In this document: one piece after another, positions 36,322-47,151 of the stretch
Position numbering within the stretch: position 1 is the first letter of the stretch
Layout: each line of letters begins with the position of its first letter
Assembly: GCA_025617375.2 (NCBI GenBank)
Contig: JAMYGW020000003.1
Span: 2,542,001 to 2,606,000, forward strand
Origin: Acarospora socialis
Lineage: Eukaryota > Ascomycota > Lecanoromycetes > Acarosporales > Acarosporaceae
Length of the DNA: 64,000 nucleotides
Direction: 5' to 3'
Notes under the pieces: generated by a model
Told to the model about the DNA's origin: nothing
The model's input: only the letters and a program-made list of their open reading frames with translations
The model's database searches: none
Program-made: the position numbers and the translations under genes

Positions 36322-37434
36322 TTACTCATCCATCTGCCACGCATAATCCAGCTCCTTCAAATTCCGCCTCCGATTCCTCGCCGCAAAATACTCCTTCTCG
36401 AACCCATTCCCCCGATCGACCCCATCCCACCTCCACCCCGGGCGAATCCCATACCGATTCGGCATGAACCCCCCTCTATACACCCTCTCCCCTTCTCCCT
36501 CCTTCCCTGTCCCTTTCGCCTCCCCCCTGCCCCTCTCCACCAACAACCCCGCCATCGGATCCTCCCACCTCACCCTCCCCTTCAACTCCTCATTCAACCC
36601 CACATCATCCACCCCCCTCGCGACTCCCATAAACCTCGCCTCCCTCACCTCCTCCCTTCGCCTCTCCGCCTCCCGCACCTGCACGTCCCCCCGTTGCGCC
36701 CGCACCTCCCTCTCCTTCCGCGCCGCCTCCTCCTCCGCCGCCCGCCGCGCCTCCGCCCGCTTCATCGCCACATTGATGATCCGCCCGCTCGCGTCACGGT
36801 AGATCGTCTCCTGCGCCTTCCCCCCGTCCGCGCCCGCGTCGGCGGCGGCTGAGTCCTCAAACCGCCGCCGCTCGGCCGCGCGTCGCGCCTGCAGTTGTGA
36901 CGTCACGGCGGCCGCGCTTTGGAGACCGGCGTGCGCGCCCGATTCCATGGTCACGGCGTCGGCGTCGGTGGTGGAGATGGCGGGCGCGGAGTCGTCGGCG
37001 GCGCGGCGGGCGAGGGTCTCGGCGGCAGCGGAGGCGATGATGGCGTCGGCGGCGGCTTGCTCGGTGGAGGAGGGGGCGGGGGCGCCGATGGTGGTCCAGT
37101 TGTTTGTGCGCGTTTTGCGGAAGGTGGTGTTGGTGGGGTGGTGGCCGACTGGGGGAAGCAGCGTGTTAGCCGGAAGGGCAATGTGAGGGGGTGATCGAGA
37201 GGCGGAGAGAGCAGGAGGGTCAGAGGAGAAGGGACTACCTGTTACGGGGCCGTTGTCTGCGTCGTCGTTAGCGTCGCCATTGTTGGTCGTCCAGCCGAGG
37301 GCGTCGTCGTCGGCGATGATGAGGCCTGTTGAAGGGGAGGGTTGGGCGGCGGTCCGTTTGCGCTTTTTAGTTTTCTTGACGGTGCTGCTGTCGGCTGTGA
37401 GGTAGTTCTTGGCTAGGTAGTCTGCTAACGACAT
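36322..37434 (-). CDS. CWC26: Pre-mRNA-splicing factor Cwc26/Bud13
   Basis: Cwc26 is part of the RES complex of the activated spliceosome. Two exons (37434-37239, 37148-36322) give 340 residues. The start MSLADYLAKNYL is the conserved family N-terminus; an in-frame extension to 37566 also exists but lacks family support. The C-terminal Bud13 block contains TIYRDASGRIINV, GGFMPNRYGIRPGWRWDGVDR and GNGFEKEYFAARNRRR. The intron (GTAGTC to CCCCCAG) is exactly 90 bases and free of stops, so retention would add 30 residues without shifting the frame. The middle of the protein is rich in Ala with long Ala/Arg/Glu helices. It diverges from the alkyltransferase-like gene with 172 bases between starts. 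Confidence 0.92.
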   Translation of the reverse strand: MSLADYLAKNYLTADSSTVKKTKKRKRTAAQPSPSTGLIIADDDALGWTTNNGDANDDADNGPVTGSPFSSDPPALSASRSPPHIALPANTLLPPVGHHPTNTTFRKTRTNNWTTIGAPAPSSTEQAAADAIIASAAAETLARRAADDSAPAISTTDADAVTMESGAHAGLQSAAAVTSQLQARRAAERRRFEDSAAADAGADGGKAQETIYRDASGRIINVAMKRAEARRAAEEEAARKEREVRAQRGDVQVREAERRREEVREARFMGVARGVDDVGLNEELKGRVRWEDPMAGLLVERGRGEAKGTGKEGEGERVYRGGFMPNRYGIRPGWRWDGVDRGNGFEKEYFAARNRRRNLKELDYAWQMDE

Positions 37435-37606
37435 GGCTGTGGGGTTTGTTGTGCTTTTGCATGGAGCTGAAGAAGCTGGGATATCAAATGTCTTGGTGAG
37501 CACGGAGCTTACCGACGCTCCTGAAGGTTTACCAAACGCGTGCTTGTGAGAGGGTCGAGATCTCAATCATCAGATATTTGGCCCGTTGTGGACATATTGT
37601 CAATTC

Positions 37607-38229
37607 ATGGCGCGCTCGGACGAAGCGGAGTGGTGGTTCACAGCTGTCTATCAAGCCGTGCAAGAGATACCCTACGGCAAAGTAACGTCATATGGGCATA
37701 TTGCTCGGCTCTTGGGAAGACGTGAGCCTCGTCCTGGCTCAGCATGTCGCATTCCTAATGCTGATTACACTGCTGAATTGCAGCACAATGTCCAAGGTAT
37801 ATAGTTGTGGCCTGGCAGGTTGAGGTGGAACTTCCATTGAAATGGCTAATGGGAGACAGACAAGTCGGTGTGTGCTTGAAACACCTGCCTACATTGACCG
37901 CCGGCACGGATCACTACTTCCATGACGCCAATGTGCCATGGCAAAGGGTGATTAATTCGAAGGGTGTTATCTCTCCCAGGTAACGTGCTTCTTCTGCCGT
38001 GTTCTTGGCAATTGTGTGGTATGGATTGTGTTGAGGCTAGGGGTACAGAGGACCGGGTGGGGCTTCACGTCAAGCTGCCGCTCTCCGACAGGAAGGCGTA
38101 CAGGTTGGTACCGGTAGTCTGGGGGAGTTGACAGTGGACTTCGGGACATATGGGTGGTTTCCAAGCCGCTTACCCAGCGATGATGCGGGATCCAGCGAAG
38201 AGGAGACTCGTGATGAAGTGGAGAGTTAA
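37607..38229 (+). CDS. Alkyltransferase-like DNA repair protein (Atl1 family)
   Basis: ATL proteins bind O6-alkylguanine in DNA and hand it to nucleotide excision repair; they resemble MGMT but cannot remove the alkyl group. Four exons (37607-37721, 37784-37796, 37860-37979, 38049-38229) give 142 residues. The helix-turn-helix region reads IPYGKVTSYGHIARLLGRP. The place of the MGMT active-site PCHR is taken by VPWQR, with Trp for Cys, the ATL hallmark. The end GELTVDFGTYGWFP is also typical. Exon 2 has 13 bases only; it supplies PQCPR so that LGRPQCPRQVGVCLKHLP reads through. Skipping it would lose the frame. Introns are 62-69 bases. Confidence 0.92.
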
Positions 38230-38371
38230 CCAATTGTGCTTGCAGTCATCGGTATGCGCTCTGTTCGATCATACTTTCCATTGGTTGTCACAAGCTATAA
38301 CGGGCATGAAAGGTCTGGTTAACATTAATTCCGCACAGGCTTTCTGCAGAACGTCGTTTCCAGAGCCCGGT

Positions 38372-39517
38372 TTAAGAATCTATGACACCGCTGACGAGTT
38401 CTGCTCTGTCCCTCATATCGAAAGGCGACTTGCCTAGGCCTCCTCTAGGACGCAGACATGACTTTGCCCGCACGGCAAATGCGTAGTATTCATAAGACGC
38501 AGCCACGATCCATGGTGGAGAGGGACCGGCCGCCTCGACCCTGGCAAGAGCTTCGACACACCCGACATCGTAGCAATTGCGATTCGGCCCATCTTCGATC
38601 TGCCTGGGGCTCTGGGTTAGAGTCTGGCAATGCAGGAGTTCGTGCAGTAAGGCCCTGTTGCCAGTCTGGTTAGTTATAGTGCTTGAATTGGGTGTTGCGC
38701 TAGTCAATGGATAGACTAAGAGGTGTCATAAAATTATGAGAACATAATGTCAAGTTGCTCACCCGCCTTGATCCTCCATACGCCTGTGAGCTATAGGATC
38801 ATCGCAAGATCTGGCGACTGTGAGCTCCGTGAAGAATGGTCGGCAGAGAGTGATCGTCGACGTGTGATCCCCGGTTTTCTTGGTCAGACCAAATCGCTCT
38901 CCGTATTTCGAGCAGAATCTGGACCTATTCTCGTAGTCACAGGTTATGGTGATACCGTAAGGGTTTGCTCTCGGATCATCGATAAAAGTCATAATGGAAG
39001 TGTAGATTCGATAGACTTGTTGTTGGATGGCCGCGTCACCGTTCATGAACCTAAGGTGTCGGTGAGCTTTGATCATTATTTTCATGAGTCATGTGAAGGA
39101 AGTCATCTGCAAGAGTCCTACTCACTGTTTCCAGAGTTGTATGTTTGTGTTTTCTCGGGCCCGATGCGCCAGATCGTACGCTGCGGCAAGGGCGGCCGTC
39201 AAGTCTGCTCGGTTGCGGCATGTACTCGAGATTCCAGGCCCGTCTGGTGCTTTGGTGTTACGGGACTTGAACCTTCGAGGCCTCCGGTCCGTCCGAGCCT
39301 GAGTGCGGACAACCATGTCCGATGTGTCTAGCTGCACGAACCGAGGGCTTGCAGCATCCTGAGGAGTGGGAAGCCCTTTTTCCACGTCAACGTCACCGAC
39401 GACATGAAGGTCGTCAACACCCTCCGTTCTCGGGACGTTAGAATGCACCAAGGCAGCTTCTGCAATTGAGGTGGCAATGCAGGCAGCTAGTAGTAAAGGT
39501 CTAAGATTCAGTAACAT
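38372..39517 (-). CDS. Secreted zinc metallopeptidase-like protein (HELLH)
   Basis: Three exons (39517-39126, 39050-38763, 38654-38372) give 320 residues. A signal peptide (LLNLRPLLLAACIATSIAEA) starts the protein. The zinc-binding motif HELLH is at residues 231-235 in GGALLHELLHC, and an acidic segment (QIEDGPNRNCYDVGC) follows about 12 residues later, in the position where deuterolysin-like (aspzincin) enzymes carry the third zinc ligand. The late segment ASYEYYAFAVRAKSC resembles the end of these domains. I place it among fungal M35-like or related secreted metallopeptidases of unknown substrate; the exact family is uncertain. Cysteines in CDYENRSRFC suggest disulphides. It was likely released to digest protein outside the cell or as an effector. 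Confidence 0.78.
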
Positions 39518-40935
39518 TGAGGATAATCAAGCAACTGGTGAACAGATTCATTGACGCCGAGAACGGAAATGGGCTGATTCGAAAAAGCCTTATCAGAAGG
39601 GAAAATTTACTATTGGCCTTGAACGTGAGGAGGAGACGTTCTTAAGCAAGCAATATCAATCAAATCAGAAAAAGTCCCTGGTGGGCCGCTTCGACAAGCA
39701 CAGCCCCAGTCAAGCGGATCGAGTTTGAGGCCCATGTTCGAGATGCAGACACCTCGGGTAGGATGTTTCGTGATGATGATTGAGATTAGGAATCGCGGAC
39801 ACAAGTACATAGTGGGTGGATCTGATGAAGCCTGTCCCAATGCGCACGAGCTTCCGGAACCTATCCCCTGTGACGCACAGCGTTCAAAACACTAGGTCTG
39901 GAAGGCCCCGGCCCTGCGGGATGAGTGAGTGACTGTTGGGCCGTCCCGTAGAAAGTGCTTGACGTCTCAGAGAATAGATCTTTGAGGCCATTGCTGAAAT
40001 CGAGCCAAGTATGACATGCGCCAGCGCGTGCTCCTGCGGCGGTACGGGCCGTACGAAGTCTCAGTCTGCTTCCTTTTGACTCCTGAGGTCCTCGGGTCGA
40101 ACGAGTTTCAAAACTCAGTTAGGTCTCATCTCCTCCATCTAATCTAATCTCCCAACCGAAGATTACCTAGGTAGGTTTGCACGAATCGGACCATCTGATC
40201 ACAGCTACCTACTCTACCTATACGGAGCAGTTATGGGTCAAATCAAAGAGCAGAGGAAGCTCTCCTTCCCACCTCTGCCTTTACCCTTTACCTTAACTGA
40301 ACAGAGAAATAAGGTAGTAGCCATCTCAATCTCGTTCAGCACTACCGACTTATATGTGTGTACCTTATCATGTTGCTCAGCCTTTCCAGCTCTCAGTCTG
40401 GAGTTCTCATACTTTACATAGTTATACCTTATCTGTCGAAAATCCGCGAGGGGCATCAAAATACCCAACATTGACGCATATCAGTGCTCTTAAACTACCT
40501 TATCCTCTTTCTGATCCACTGTCATCCAAGCCTTTCTCCCCGTGGCTTGTTTATCCATCGCACCGCCACACCTGATTACCCGCCTCCGGTAGTCGCATCC
40601 TTATTCGTCCACGCTCTTGCCTTTGTTCAACGTGACTCAATAGCTTAGCTTAGCTGTCACATACACCATTACCATTCCCATTCCCGGATCGTGTCATACC
40701 TACAAAGCACGCAAGACTCATCCTCCTCGACCCGCTGACTCTCTTGCTTCAGTCACTTCTTTATACTAGTCACCTTAAATACTCGACATCATCCTTGGAC
40801 CCTTGCCTCCCATTATTTCTTTAACCCTGCACTACACAACTACCAAGACCCTTTGCAAGGGCTTGCCACACTTTTTCTCTCGGGCGAATAGTTCCGCAAA
40901 GCTCACATTCGTTTTCCAAACATAACCTGTTGGCT
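39518..40935. other. Long intergenic region with pyrimidine-rich leader
   Basis: 1418 bases between the metallopeptidase start and the small acidic protein gene; the two diverge. From about 40240 to 40920 the plus strand is rich in C and T runs (CTTTCTCC, CCATTACC), as in long fungal promoters and 5' UTRs. A palindromic TACCTAGGTAGG lies near 40166. Several short upstream frames exist; none has family support. Confidence 0.45.
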
Positions 40936-41566
40936 ATGACTTCGGAACAGTCTCTTTCGACGGAAGATCTTCGCGACGCCGCGAAAGACTTCAAGTTGGA
41001 GCAAGACCACAAGCGTGATCTCGACCACAAGCATAAGTGGGCACTCGGAGAGACCAACGAGTCTTCCGGTCGTCGAAACGATTATCGGGAAGGATACCGA
41101 CGTCCAGAACGGGCTTGTCCGCAGAAGTACGTAGAATTTACTCTGTTATCCTAGATGACCAGGGGTCGATGCTAAGCTACATGGCCACCCAAACAGAGTC
41201 CAGCGAGCCATCAAGCGCTGCAAGGAACCCGAGCTGAGCAAGCTCGCCCGCATGGCCAAGTCCGCCCGCAAGCACGAGATGCTTTACGAGAGCTCCAACG
41301 GACCTTCGGACTCATCCGCCGATGAAGACGTCATCGAGGCCTCTGCCGCTCCGGAGCCGGATGCGGACATCACTTACTCCTACGACGCGACCCGTGGTCC
41401 GCGCAAGGGGAGTCAAGTCTTGGGTGCAGCGCTCGCCAAGGCCGTCGAGAAATTTGAGACCAAGCAGACGGAGAAGTTGGTCAGTGAGGAGTATGACGTC
41501 GTCGATGATGAAGAGGAGGATGTTCATACCAGGCATGTTGCGGATGACGACTTTGAGATGATCTGA
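40936..41566 (+). CDS. Small acidic protein of unknown function
   Basis: Two exons (40936-41126, 41197-41566) give 186 residues. The N-terminal half is charged and helical (EDLRDAAKDFKLEQDHKRD), followed by VQRAIKRCKEPELSKLARMA across the splice junction. The C-terminal half is acidic with a very acidic run (EEYDVVDDEEEDVHTR) and ends DDDFEMI. There is no signal peptide, membrane segment or recognised domain. The start chosen is the ATG of MTSEQSL. The long upstream leader suggests translational or promoter control. The shape (basic helix then acidic tail) would suit a chaperone-like or nuclear protein, which is speculation. Confidence 0.7.
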
Positions 41567-42196
41567 TGCTGTTCTCACCTGGTTCAAAGGCGCTCGGGAG
41601 CTACAGGTTTGCGGCGTGGGTTGGGTTACGGAGCGCTTTCCTTGGCCGACCCTTTGGGTTCGGCACTCTACAGTTGTCAACGGCGCAATGAGAATCATGC
41701 TGGCAACAGCAACAGGTCCTAATGGAGGGAGGGCTCTGGACATCCTAGACAGTGGATTCCTTTGGGTATACCCTTGGCTGTATCGTTAACCTGGACTTTG
41801 GCGGACGTTATTCCTATACCTGAACAACCTTCATTTGAAAGAGCTCAATCGTCTCAACCCTCGGTAACTCGGTTAACTATGCAGTTATTTGATTTACAAT
41901 GCTCTGTGATCTACGGAGCGTAGAAGTATTTATGTATAACACAGATAGCTTTCGAGCTGCGACTACCTTGCGGCTGCAATACAGAGGGATGTGAGTCACC
42001 AATATTGAGTTGTAGATCCTGCTCGCTCAAACCGCCGGCGCCTGCTTAGTAAGCACACCGTAGCTGCATTGAAGGTTTAGTCGTTACTGGGTGCAGAGCG
42101 CATTGTTTACTCGAGGCTTTCTTTTCGCCCATCACCTCGTTACCTATCAACGAGACACATTTCATTCGAATCTTCCCAGCAACGCAAAGACTCCAG
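41567..42196. other. Intergenic region, no gene
   Basis: 630 bases between two plus-strand genes, with 3' UTR and promoter-like sequence only. Confidence 0.4.
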
Positions 42197-43684
42197 ATGG
42201 AGAAACGGTCTCACGAGAGTCCTATGGACTTTGAATGGCAAACTCATGCACCTGCAGACGCAAGCTCACCCTTCACCAGACACACCATGAGCTACCATGA
42301 GAGCCAAAATGACCCTCAGCTCAAGAAACGTAAGTGACCTGATCACGCTGGTGGATTCCTTGGAGTTCCATCAGCATTCGAACTGACATTCTTGCTAAAT
42401 AGGGCCATATGGTGCGTTTGAATCACCAGCAAAACCATCAACGCCGGCTCTGCGCGAACCAGCTTCACAACCCTTCCTCTTCTCCCAAACGCCGTTCTCG
42501 AAACCCGCTTCCGCATTCCGCAACCCATCGTTCACGACCCCTCGCAAGATAGACATCGACTTCTCCTCCGGCCCAGATACACCAGACAATGCCGACAACG
42601 AAGACACCCCCGAACCAGCCCGCAGCACCGCTCACAAATCCAGCAATGCTGTCACCCACTTCACCAGCAACAAGAAAGCCGACAGAAAGCAACACCCGCT
42701 CTTCGCCATGTACGGCAAATTTGCCGCCAGCCCCGGCCGAGGCGAACTGGCCCGGGGAAATGTCTACTCCAACGGCATCACGAAGCGCGTGCGGCGCCAA
42801 CGACGCGAGCGCGAACAACGCCTGACCCACCGACGCCCGGACCAAGACTCCGACTCGTCCCGCCCCAGCAGCAGCGATGGCCCGAATTCCACCACCAAAC
42901 AAGCCTCACCGCCACGCGAGATCGGTCTCATCCCCTCCGTGCTCTCCTTCATCGACACGCACCCGAACCTCCCGCACGTCCTGTCCTACTACGCCCAGCT
43001 CCTGCTCAACCTCTTCCTCGTCTTCTTCCTCATCTACATCGTCTACAGCTTCTGGTCGACCATCCGGTCCGACGTCGACAAGGCGTCCGAAGAAGTGGCG
43101 GCCGAGACGCTGGCCGAAATGGCCGTCTGCGCGCGCGAGTACGTCGACAACCGCTGCGATCGCGACAGCCGCGTGCCGGCCATGGAGCGCGTCTGCGACA
43201 ATTGGGAGAAGTGCATGAACAAGGACCCGCATTCGGTGGGGAGGGCGACCGTTAGCGCGCATACGTTTGCCAGGATCTTTAATTCGTTTGTCGAGCCGAT
43301 TTCGTACAAGGCGATGGTAATATCCCTTCTTCTCTCCTCCCATCCTTCGTCCCTGGCTTAGGCCACTCTCTTCCCCACCTCTCTCCCGGCACATCCCAGA
43401 AGTCTCGCTGACCCTGAGACAAGATCTTCTCCCTCACCCTCATCTTCGGCTGCGTCGCCATCTCCAACTTCGCCTTCTCCTTCTTCAGGAACAGAGCCGC
43501 CCATCCGCCGCCTCCGCCGCCCTTCGCGCATCCGCATCCGCAACCGCAGCAACAGCATATGCGGTATCCGAGCGCGGGACATGAGCAGGGCTTCTATACG
43601 CCGTATCAGAGTCATGCCGGTATGTTGGCGTTAGAGCCTGGGCAGGATGGGAGGTCGCCAGTTCGGCGGGTGGGGCATCGGTGA
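42197..43684 (+). CDS. Brl1/Brr6-family nuclear envelope protein
   Basis: Brl1 and Brr6 are integral proteins of the nuclear envelope that assist membrane fusion in nuclear pore assembly. Three exons (42197-42329, 42403-43316, 43424-43684) give 435 residues. The conserved domain begins around residue 220: a membrane segment (LLLNLFLVFFLIYIVYSFW), a lumenal loop with four cysteines (AVCAREYV, NRCDRD, ERVCDNW and EKCMNKD), the motif NSFVEPISYKAM and a second membrane segment (IFSLTLIFGCVAISNFAFSF). The N-terminal 200 residues are disordered, and the C-terminus has Pro/His/Gln runs (HPPPPPPFAHPHPQPQQQ). The last junction lies directly between the lumenal loop and second membrane segment, so missing exon 3 would destroy topology. 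Confidence 0.92.
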
Positions 43685-44303
43685 GGGGTGTGTGGAGGGG
43701 GTTGGAAGCCGCGAGGGAGAAGGGAGGTTGCACGTGGATGGGGGAGATGGAGTTGTGTTAGGCGTAGTGTATTGCATTTTGTCTGTCTGGCTCCGCACGT
43801 GTATTGGGTGAGGGTGGATGCTAAACGGTCTGTTCGGGGTGGAGGATGGCTACGGTAAGGGGCCGCGAGGAGAGAAGCATGAGTGTTGTGATTCAACTGG
43901 TTTCGTTCGAGAGATGTATCTTGCGGCTTTCGTGTACCTCTTTGGCAACGAAGGCGTCGTTGAAATCGAACGGGTGTACACTACGTGTGTCCATCACCAT
44001 CAATTCCCGTAAGCTATTTCAGTTGCATCTGCCTTTGCTTGACTGAAAGAACATTCAACTTCGTGTGAGTTCTAGGGTTTATCTCTATGGGAGGATGTTT
44101 TGTTGAAGCTCTTACGGATACGCGGGTTCGCAACATAGCCATGTAAGAGCACTGCTCCAAAAACACCTTCGTATGTAGAGCAGGGCCAGATTCGCACACC
44201 CATCCGTCTCCGTCTCCTCATCGCCAACCTCAACGACCAAACACACTCCACCTGCACCCCACTCCCACTCTCACCTAGTAGCCACCTTCCCGCTCCCACC
44301 ACC
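43685..44303. other. Convergent intergenic region, no gene
   Basis: 619 bases between the 3' ends of the Brl1/Brr6 and Ist2-type genes. No coding or structural feature is supported. Confidence 0.4.
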
Positions 44304-46721
44304 TCACAACATCTTCTTCCCCTCCGCCCCCACCATCCTCTGAATGAGTCCAATCCCCACCATAGCGCTCTCCTCCCAGCTCCGCTGCCTCCCCCAAAAC
44401 ATCTCCTCAGCCCCATAACTCCGCAACGTGCTCGCCCTCGCCTCCTCCTCCAGACTCGCCCTCGTGATATGTTCCTCCTTATGTCTTGGCGGCTGCACCA
44501 ACGCCTCCTCGCCCAACGTGTCCTGGAGATACCTCTTGCGGACGGCAAACCGCTCCGCGCGCTCCGTGCGCATGCCGGGCGAATCGATCTTCGAGACGGC
44601 GGTGCGCAGGGCCATGCGCAGGAGGAAGTAGATGTGTTCGGCGAAGAAGACGGTGAGCAGGAGGGCCCAGCTGTGGATGGTGGCGGGCGTGCCGTCGGGG
44701 CCGAGGCCGTCGTTGCGGAAGAGGTAGACGAGGGCTGAGGTCGTGATTGTGCCGAGCCAGGTCAGGAAGGAGAGGTTGTCGAGCCAGGGGCCGATGCTGT
44801 CGGCGCGGTGGGGGGTCGGGCGTTGCGTTTGGATGCAGATTTTGAGAGCGTCGGAGCGGAGTTCGATCCAATCGTTTATCAGGAGGGAGACGGGCACGAG
44901 GGGCCAGATGACAGAGAAGAGGGCTAGGTAGCCGAACTATTGGGGAGTTGAGCTTGTTAGCCGTTTGGTTGCTTTGGTGGGGACAACTGATGATAGGGAG
45001 GATAAATACCTGGAGACACATCTCCCGGAGGTCAGATGTGACGTCGTATACGTCGAGCTCTGCTTCGTTGCGGACTCTCGTTAAGAACGCAGCCTCTTCC
45101 GGGTGGTCGTCAATAGCGACGCCGGGCTTGGCGCCTCCCCTCTTAGCGGCTTGATTGCTCTTCATCTGCTGGTATTTGACGAATCCTTGACGCTTGGCCC
45201 ATGGTACGATCACCTCCATTGCGAGGTTGATGATTTGTGCGGTGACGGTAAAGTATATGACTTGCTTGCGCAGTCTTGCGGGATTGATCTCAAACCCAGC
45301 TTTTGGTACCTCAAGCTGCTTCTCGTGTTGCGCAAAAGGTCTCATGGTCAGCTTGAATATGTCCAGATATGGGACAATGAGACTGCCGAATGGTACGTAG
45401 ACGAACGCTGTGAGGAATATAGGGAGGTATGAGGTGATGAAGTTCAGGACAAAGATCTTCTCGGTCATTGCGGCTTCATAACTTTCGGTGGTTTCGTAGT
45501 TCTCGTAATCCGTGAGTCTCGTAGCAACGCCAGTTAGGAGCGTTGTGAGTGTGGGTATCAGGGTTGTTAAGAGGCCTGTCGGCAGAAACACGAGTATGCC
45601 TTTTCCTGGTCCATTGTAGATCTCGGAGATGAATATTTCGATCCCAAAACAGGTCGCGATAAGGCTGCCTAATGCAAGACTGGCAATGATAGCAAATGGT
45701 ATCTGCAACAGTTGTCTCTGTAAACGTTTCGTTGCGGGGAAGATCTGAACAGTCTCTCCAGTTATTGGATCCTTGATCTCTTTCTCGTGCTTGAACTCTC
45801 GTCGTTTTTCCTGGATCGCGGATACACCCTTGACGCCCCAGCGGACCCCTAAATCCAACTCTTGACGCTTCCAGTACTCGACGAAGGCCATACACCATAA
45901 GCAGTTCACCACCGCGTAGACGGCCGAAAAGTGCCCAAGAAGTACCCAGGCAGAGAATCCAAAGGCAGCGGGGAAGATAAGAAAAGCGAAGTACGATTGC
46001 GTGAAGGCGAAATAGAATGCAATCTAGGCTAGAGTCAGTTCCATACTCCTCATCATGGCGGTGATAGGATACCTTTTCGCCAAATTTATTCCTGACCTGA
46101 TCCAGATCTTCGGCCTTGAGGAAGGTCTGCGAGCTCCATTTCTTGATCCATTCTTTGTTGAAGGTATGATCATGAAGAGGGAAGATTGATTCGACATTCT
46201 TCCATTGCCCGGTCTTGGGGGTTATCCCAGCACCACCTTCCTCACGTGGGCTCGTGATCAGGTGGTGGACAATGCGAAGTCTTTCAGCTTCACCCAATGG
46301 CTGACTTGTAAGCGATTGTTCCATTTCTCTGGCCGGTTGAGCTGCTCGAACACCATAAAGCCAATCCTTGACCCTGGACCAAGCGTATCAGCACATTTGG
46401 AACTTTGCATATGCTCGTAGACGCTACCTAGACCTGTACACCGCATTGTTGAGATGCTTGTTGGATCCAACTTTAACTAGTACCAGAACAGAGCAATTGC
46501 CTCCGTTCCGCACCTCCATAGCTAGTCCTACTGTGGCCAAGGCTTGCACCAGTCTTTCGAACCCTGCCTCTGCCTCATCTCTGTCTAGATATCACGTCAA
46601 TATAACGCTCAGACAATGGTTAAACCCAGAGTATACCTGTATCTGCGAAGCGGTAGCTAAGAACATAATCCACATCGAAATTGCTATGCAATGCATTTCC
46701 CGCAGAATGGTGTGAAGCCAT
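44304..46721 (-). CDS. Anoctamin/TMEM16-type membrane protein (Ist2-like)
   Basis: Fungal members include yeast Ist2, an ER-plasma membrane tether, and Aspergillus aqy-type lipid scramblases of the TMEM16 fold. Five exons (46721-46637, 46584-46428, 46373-46073, 46023-45010, 44936-44304) give 729 residues. The cytosolic N-terminal domain runs to about 180 (FDVDYVLSYRFADT, REMEQSLTSQPLGEAERL, FNKEWIKKW). About ten membrane segments follow, including AFTQSYFAFLIFPAAFGFSA, LLQIPFAIIASLALGSLIAT, LNFITSYLPIFLTAFVYVPF and the block FGYLALFSVIWPLVPVSLL. The C-terminal part is short (RASLEEEARASTLRSYGAE), without the long basic tail of yeast Ist2, so scramblase-like function may be more likely than tethering. 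Confidence 0.9.
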
Positions 46722-47151
46722 GATGGGAAGCAGGACCCCACCAAGACTGATCCGCGGACTGGCTGGTATTTGGAATATGAAAGTTGATATCGGCCCTGAT
46801 GGAGAAACTGGAACTTTAAGTGTTCATGTAGTGTCAGAGTACAGGTCGACTATGTACAGTGCAACGATCTTCATCAAGCTTGGAAGACGCGGGTGAACCA
46901 AGTTGGCAGCAATACCCAGCATGCGGTTAGCGATCCAACGTCACTGCCAAGCACTTCCAACGCACGGACCAGTAGATAATTTATTATCAGACTATCACAT
47001 GTGACTACGGAGTGTGCTTTTTACCAAAAAGCGAATGTCCTACTCCTAGGGTCAAGGGCTATCACTATTACGATTAACTTCTCTTCTGATCTAAGAGATC
47101 ACAATTCGTCTCGATTGAGCTTTCTCAGCTTTCTGCCGCACCTCCTCAACA
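46722..47151. promoter_or_regulatory. Divergent promoter region
   Basis: 430 bases between the Ist2-type gene and the phosphoesterase gene, which point away from each other. No specific site is named. Confidence 0.4.

Noticed and set aside
36464-37186. Several plus-strand frames across CWC26
   Set aside because: Shadows of a GC-rich coding region; CWC26 has clear family blocks.
37435-37566. N-terminal extension of CWC26 by 44 residues
   Set aside because: The family start MSLADYLAKNYL is at 37434; the upstream part is not family-like and lies in the shared promoter.
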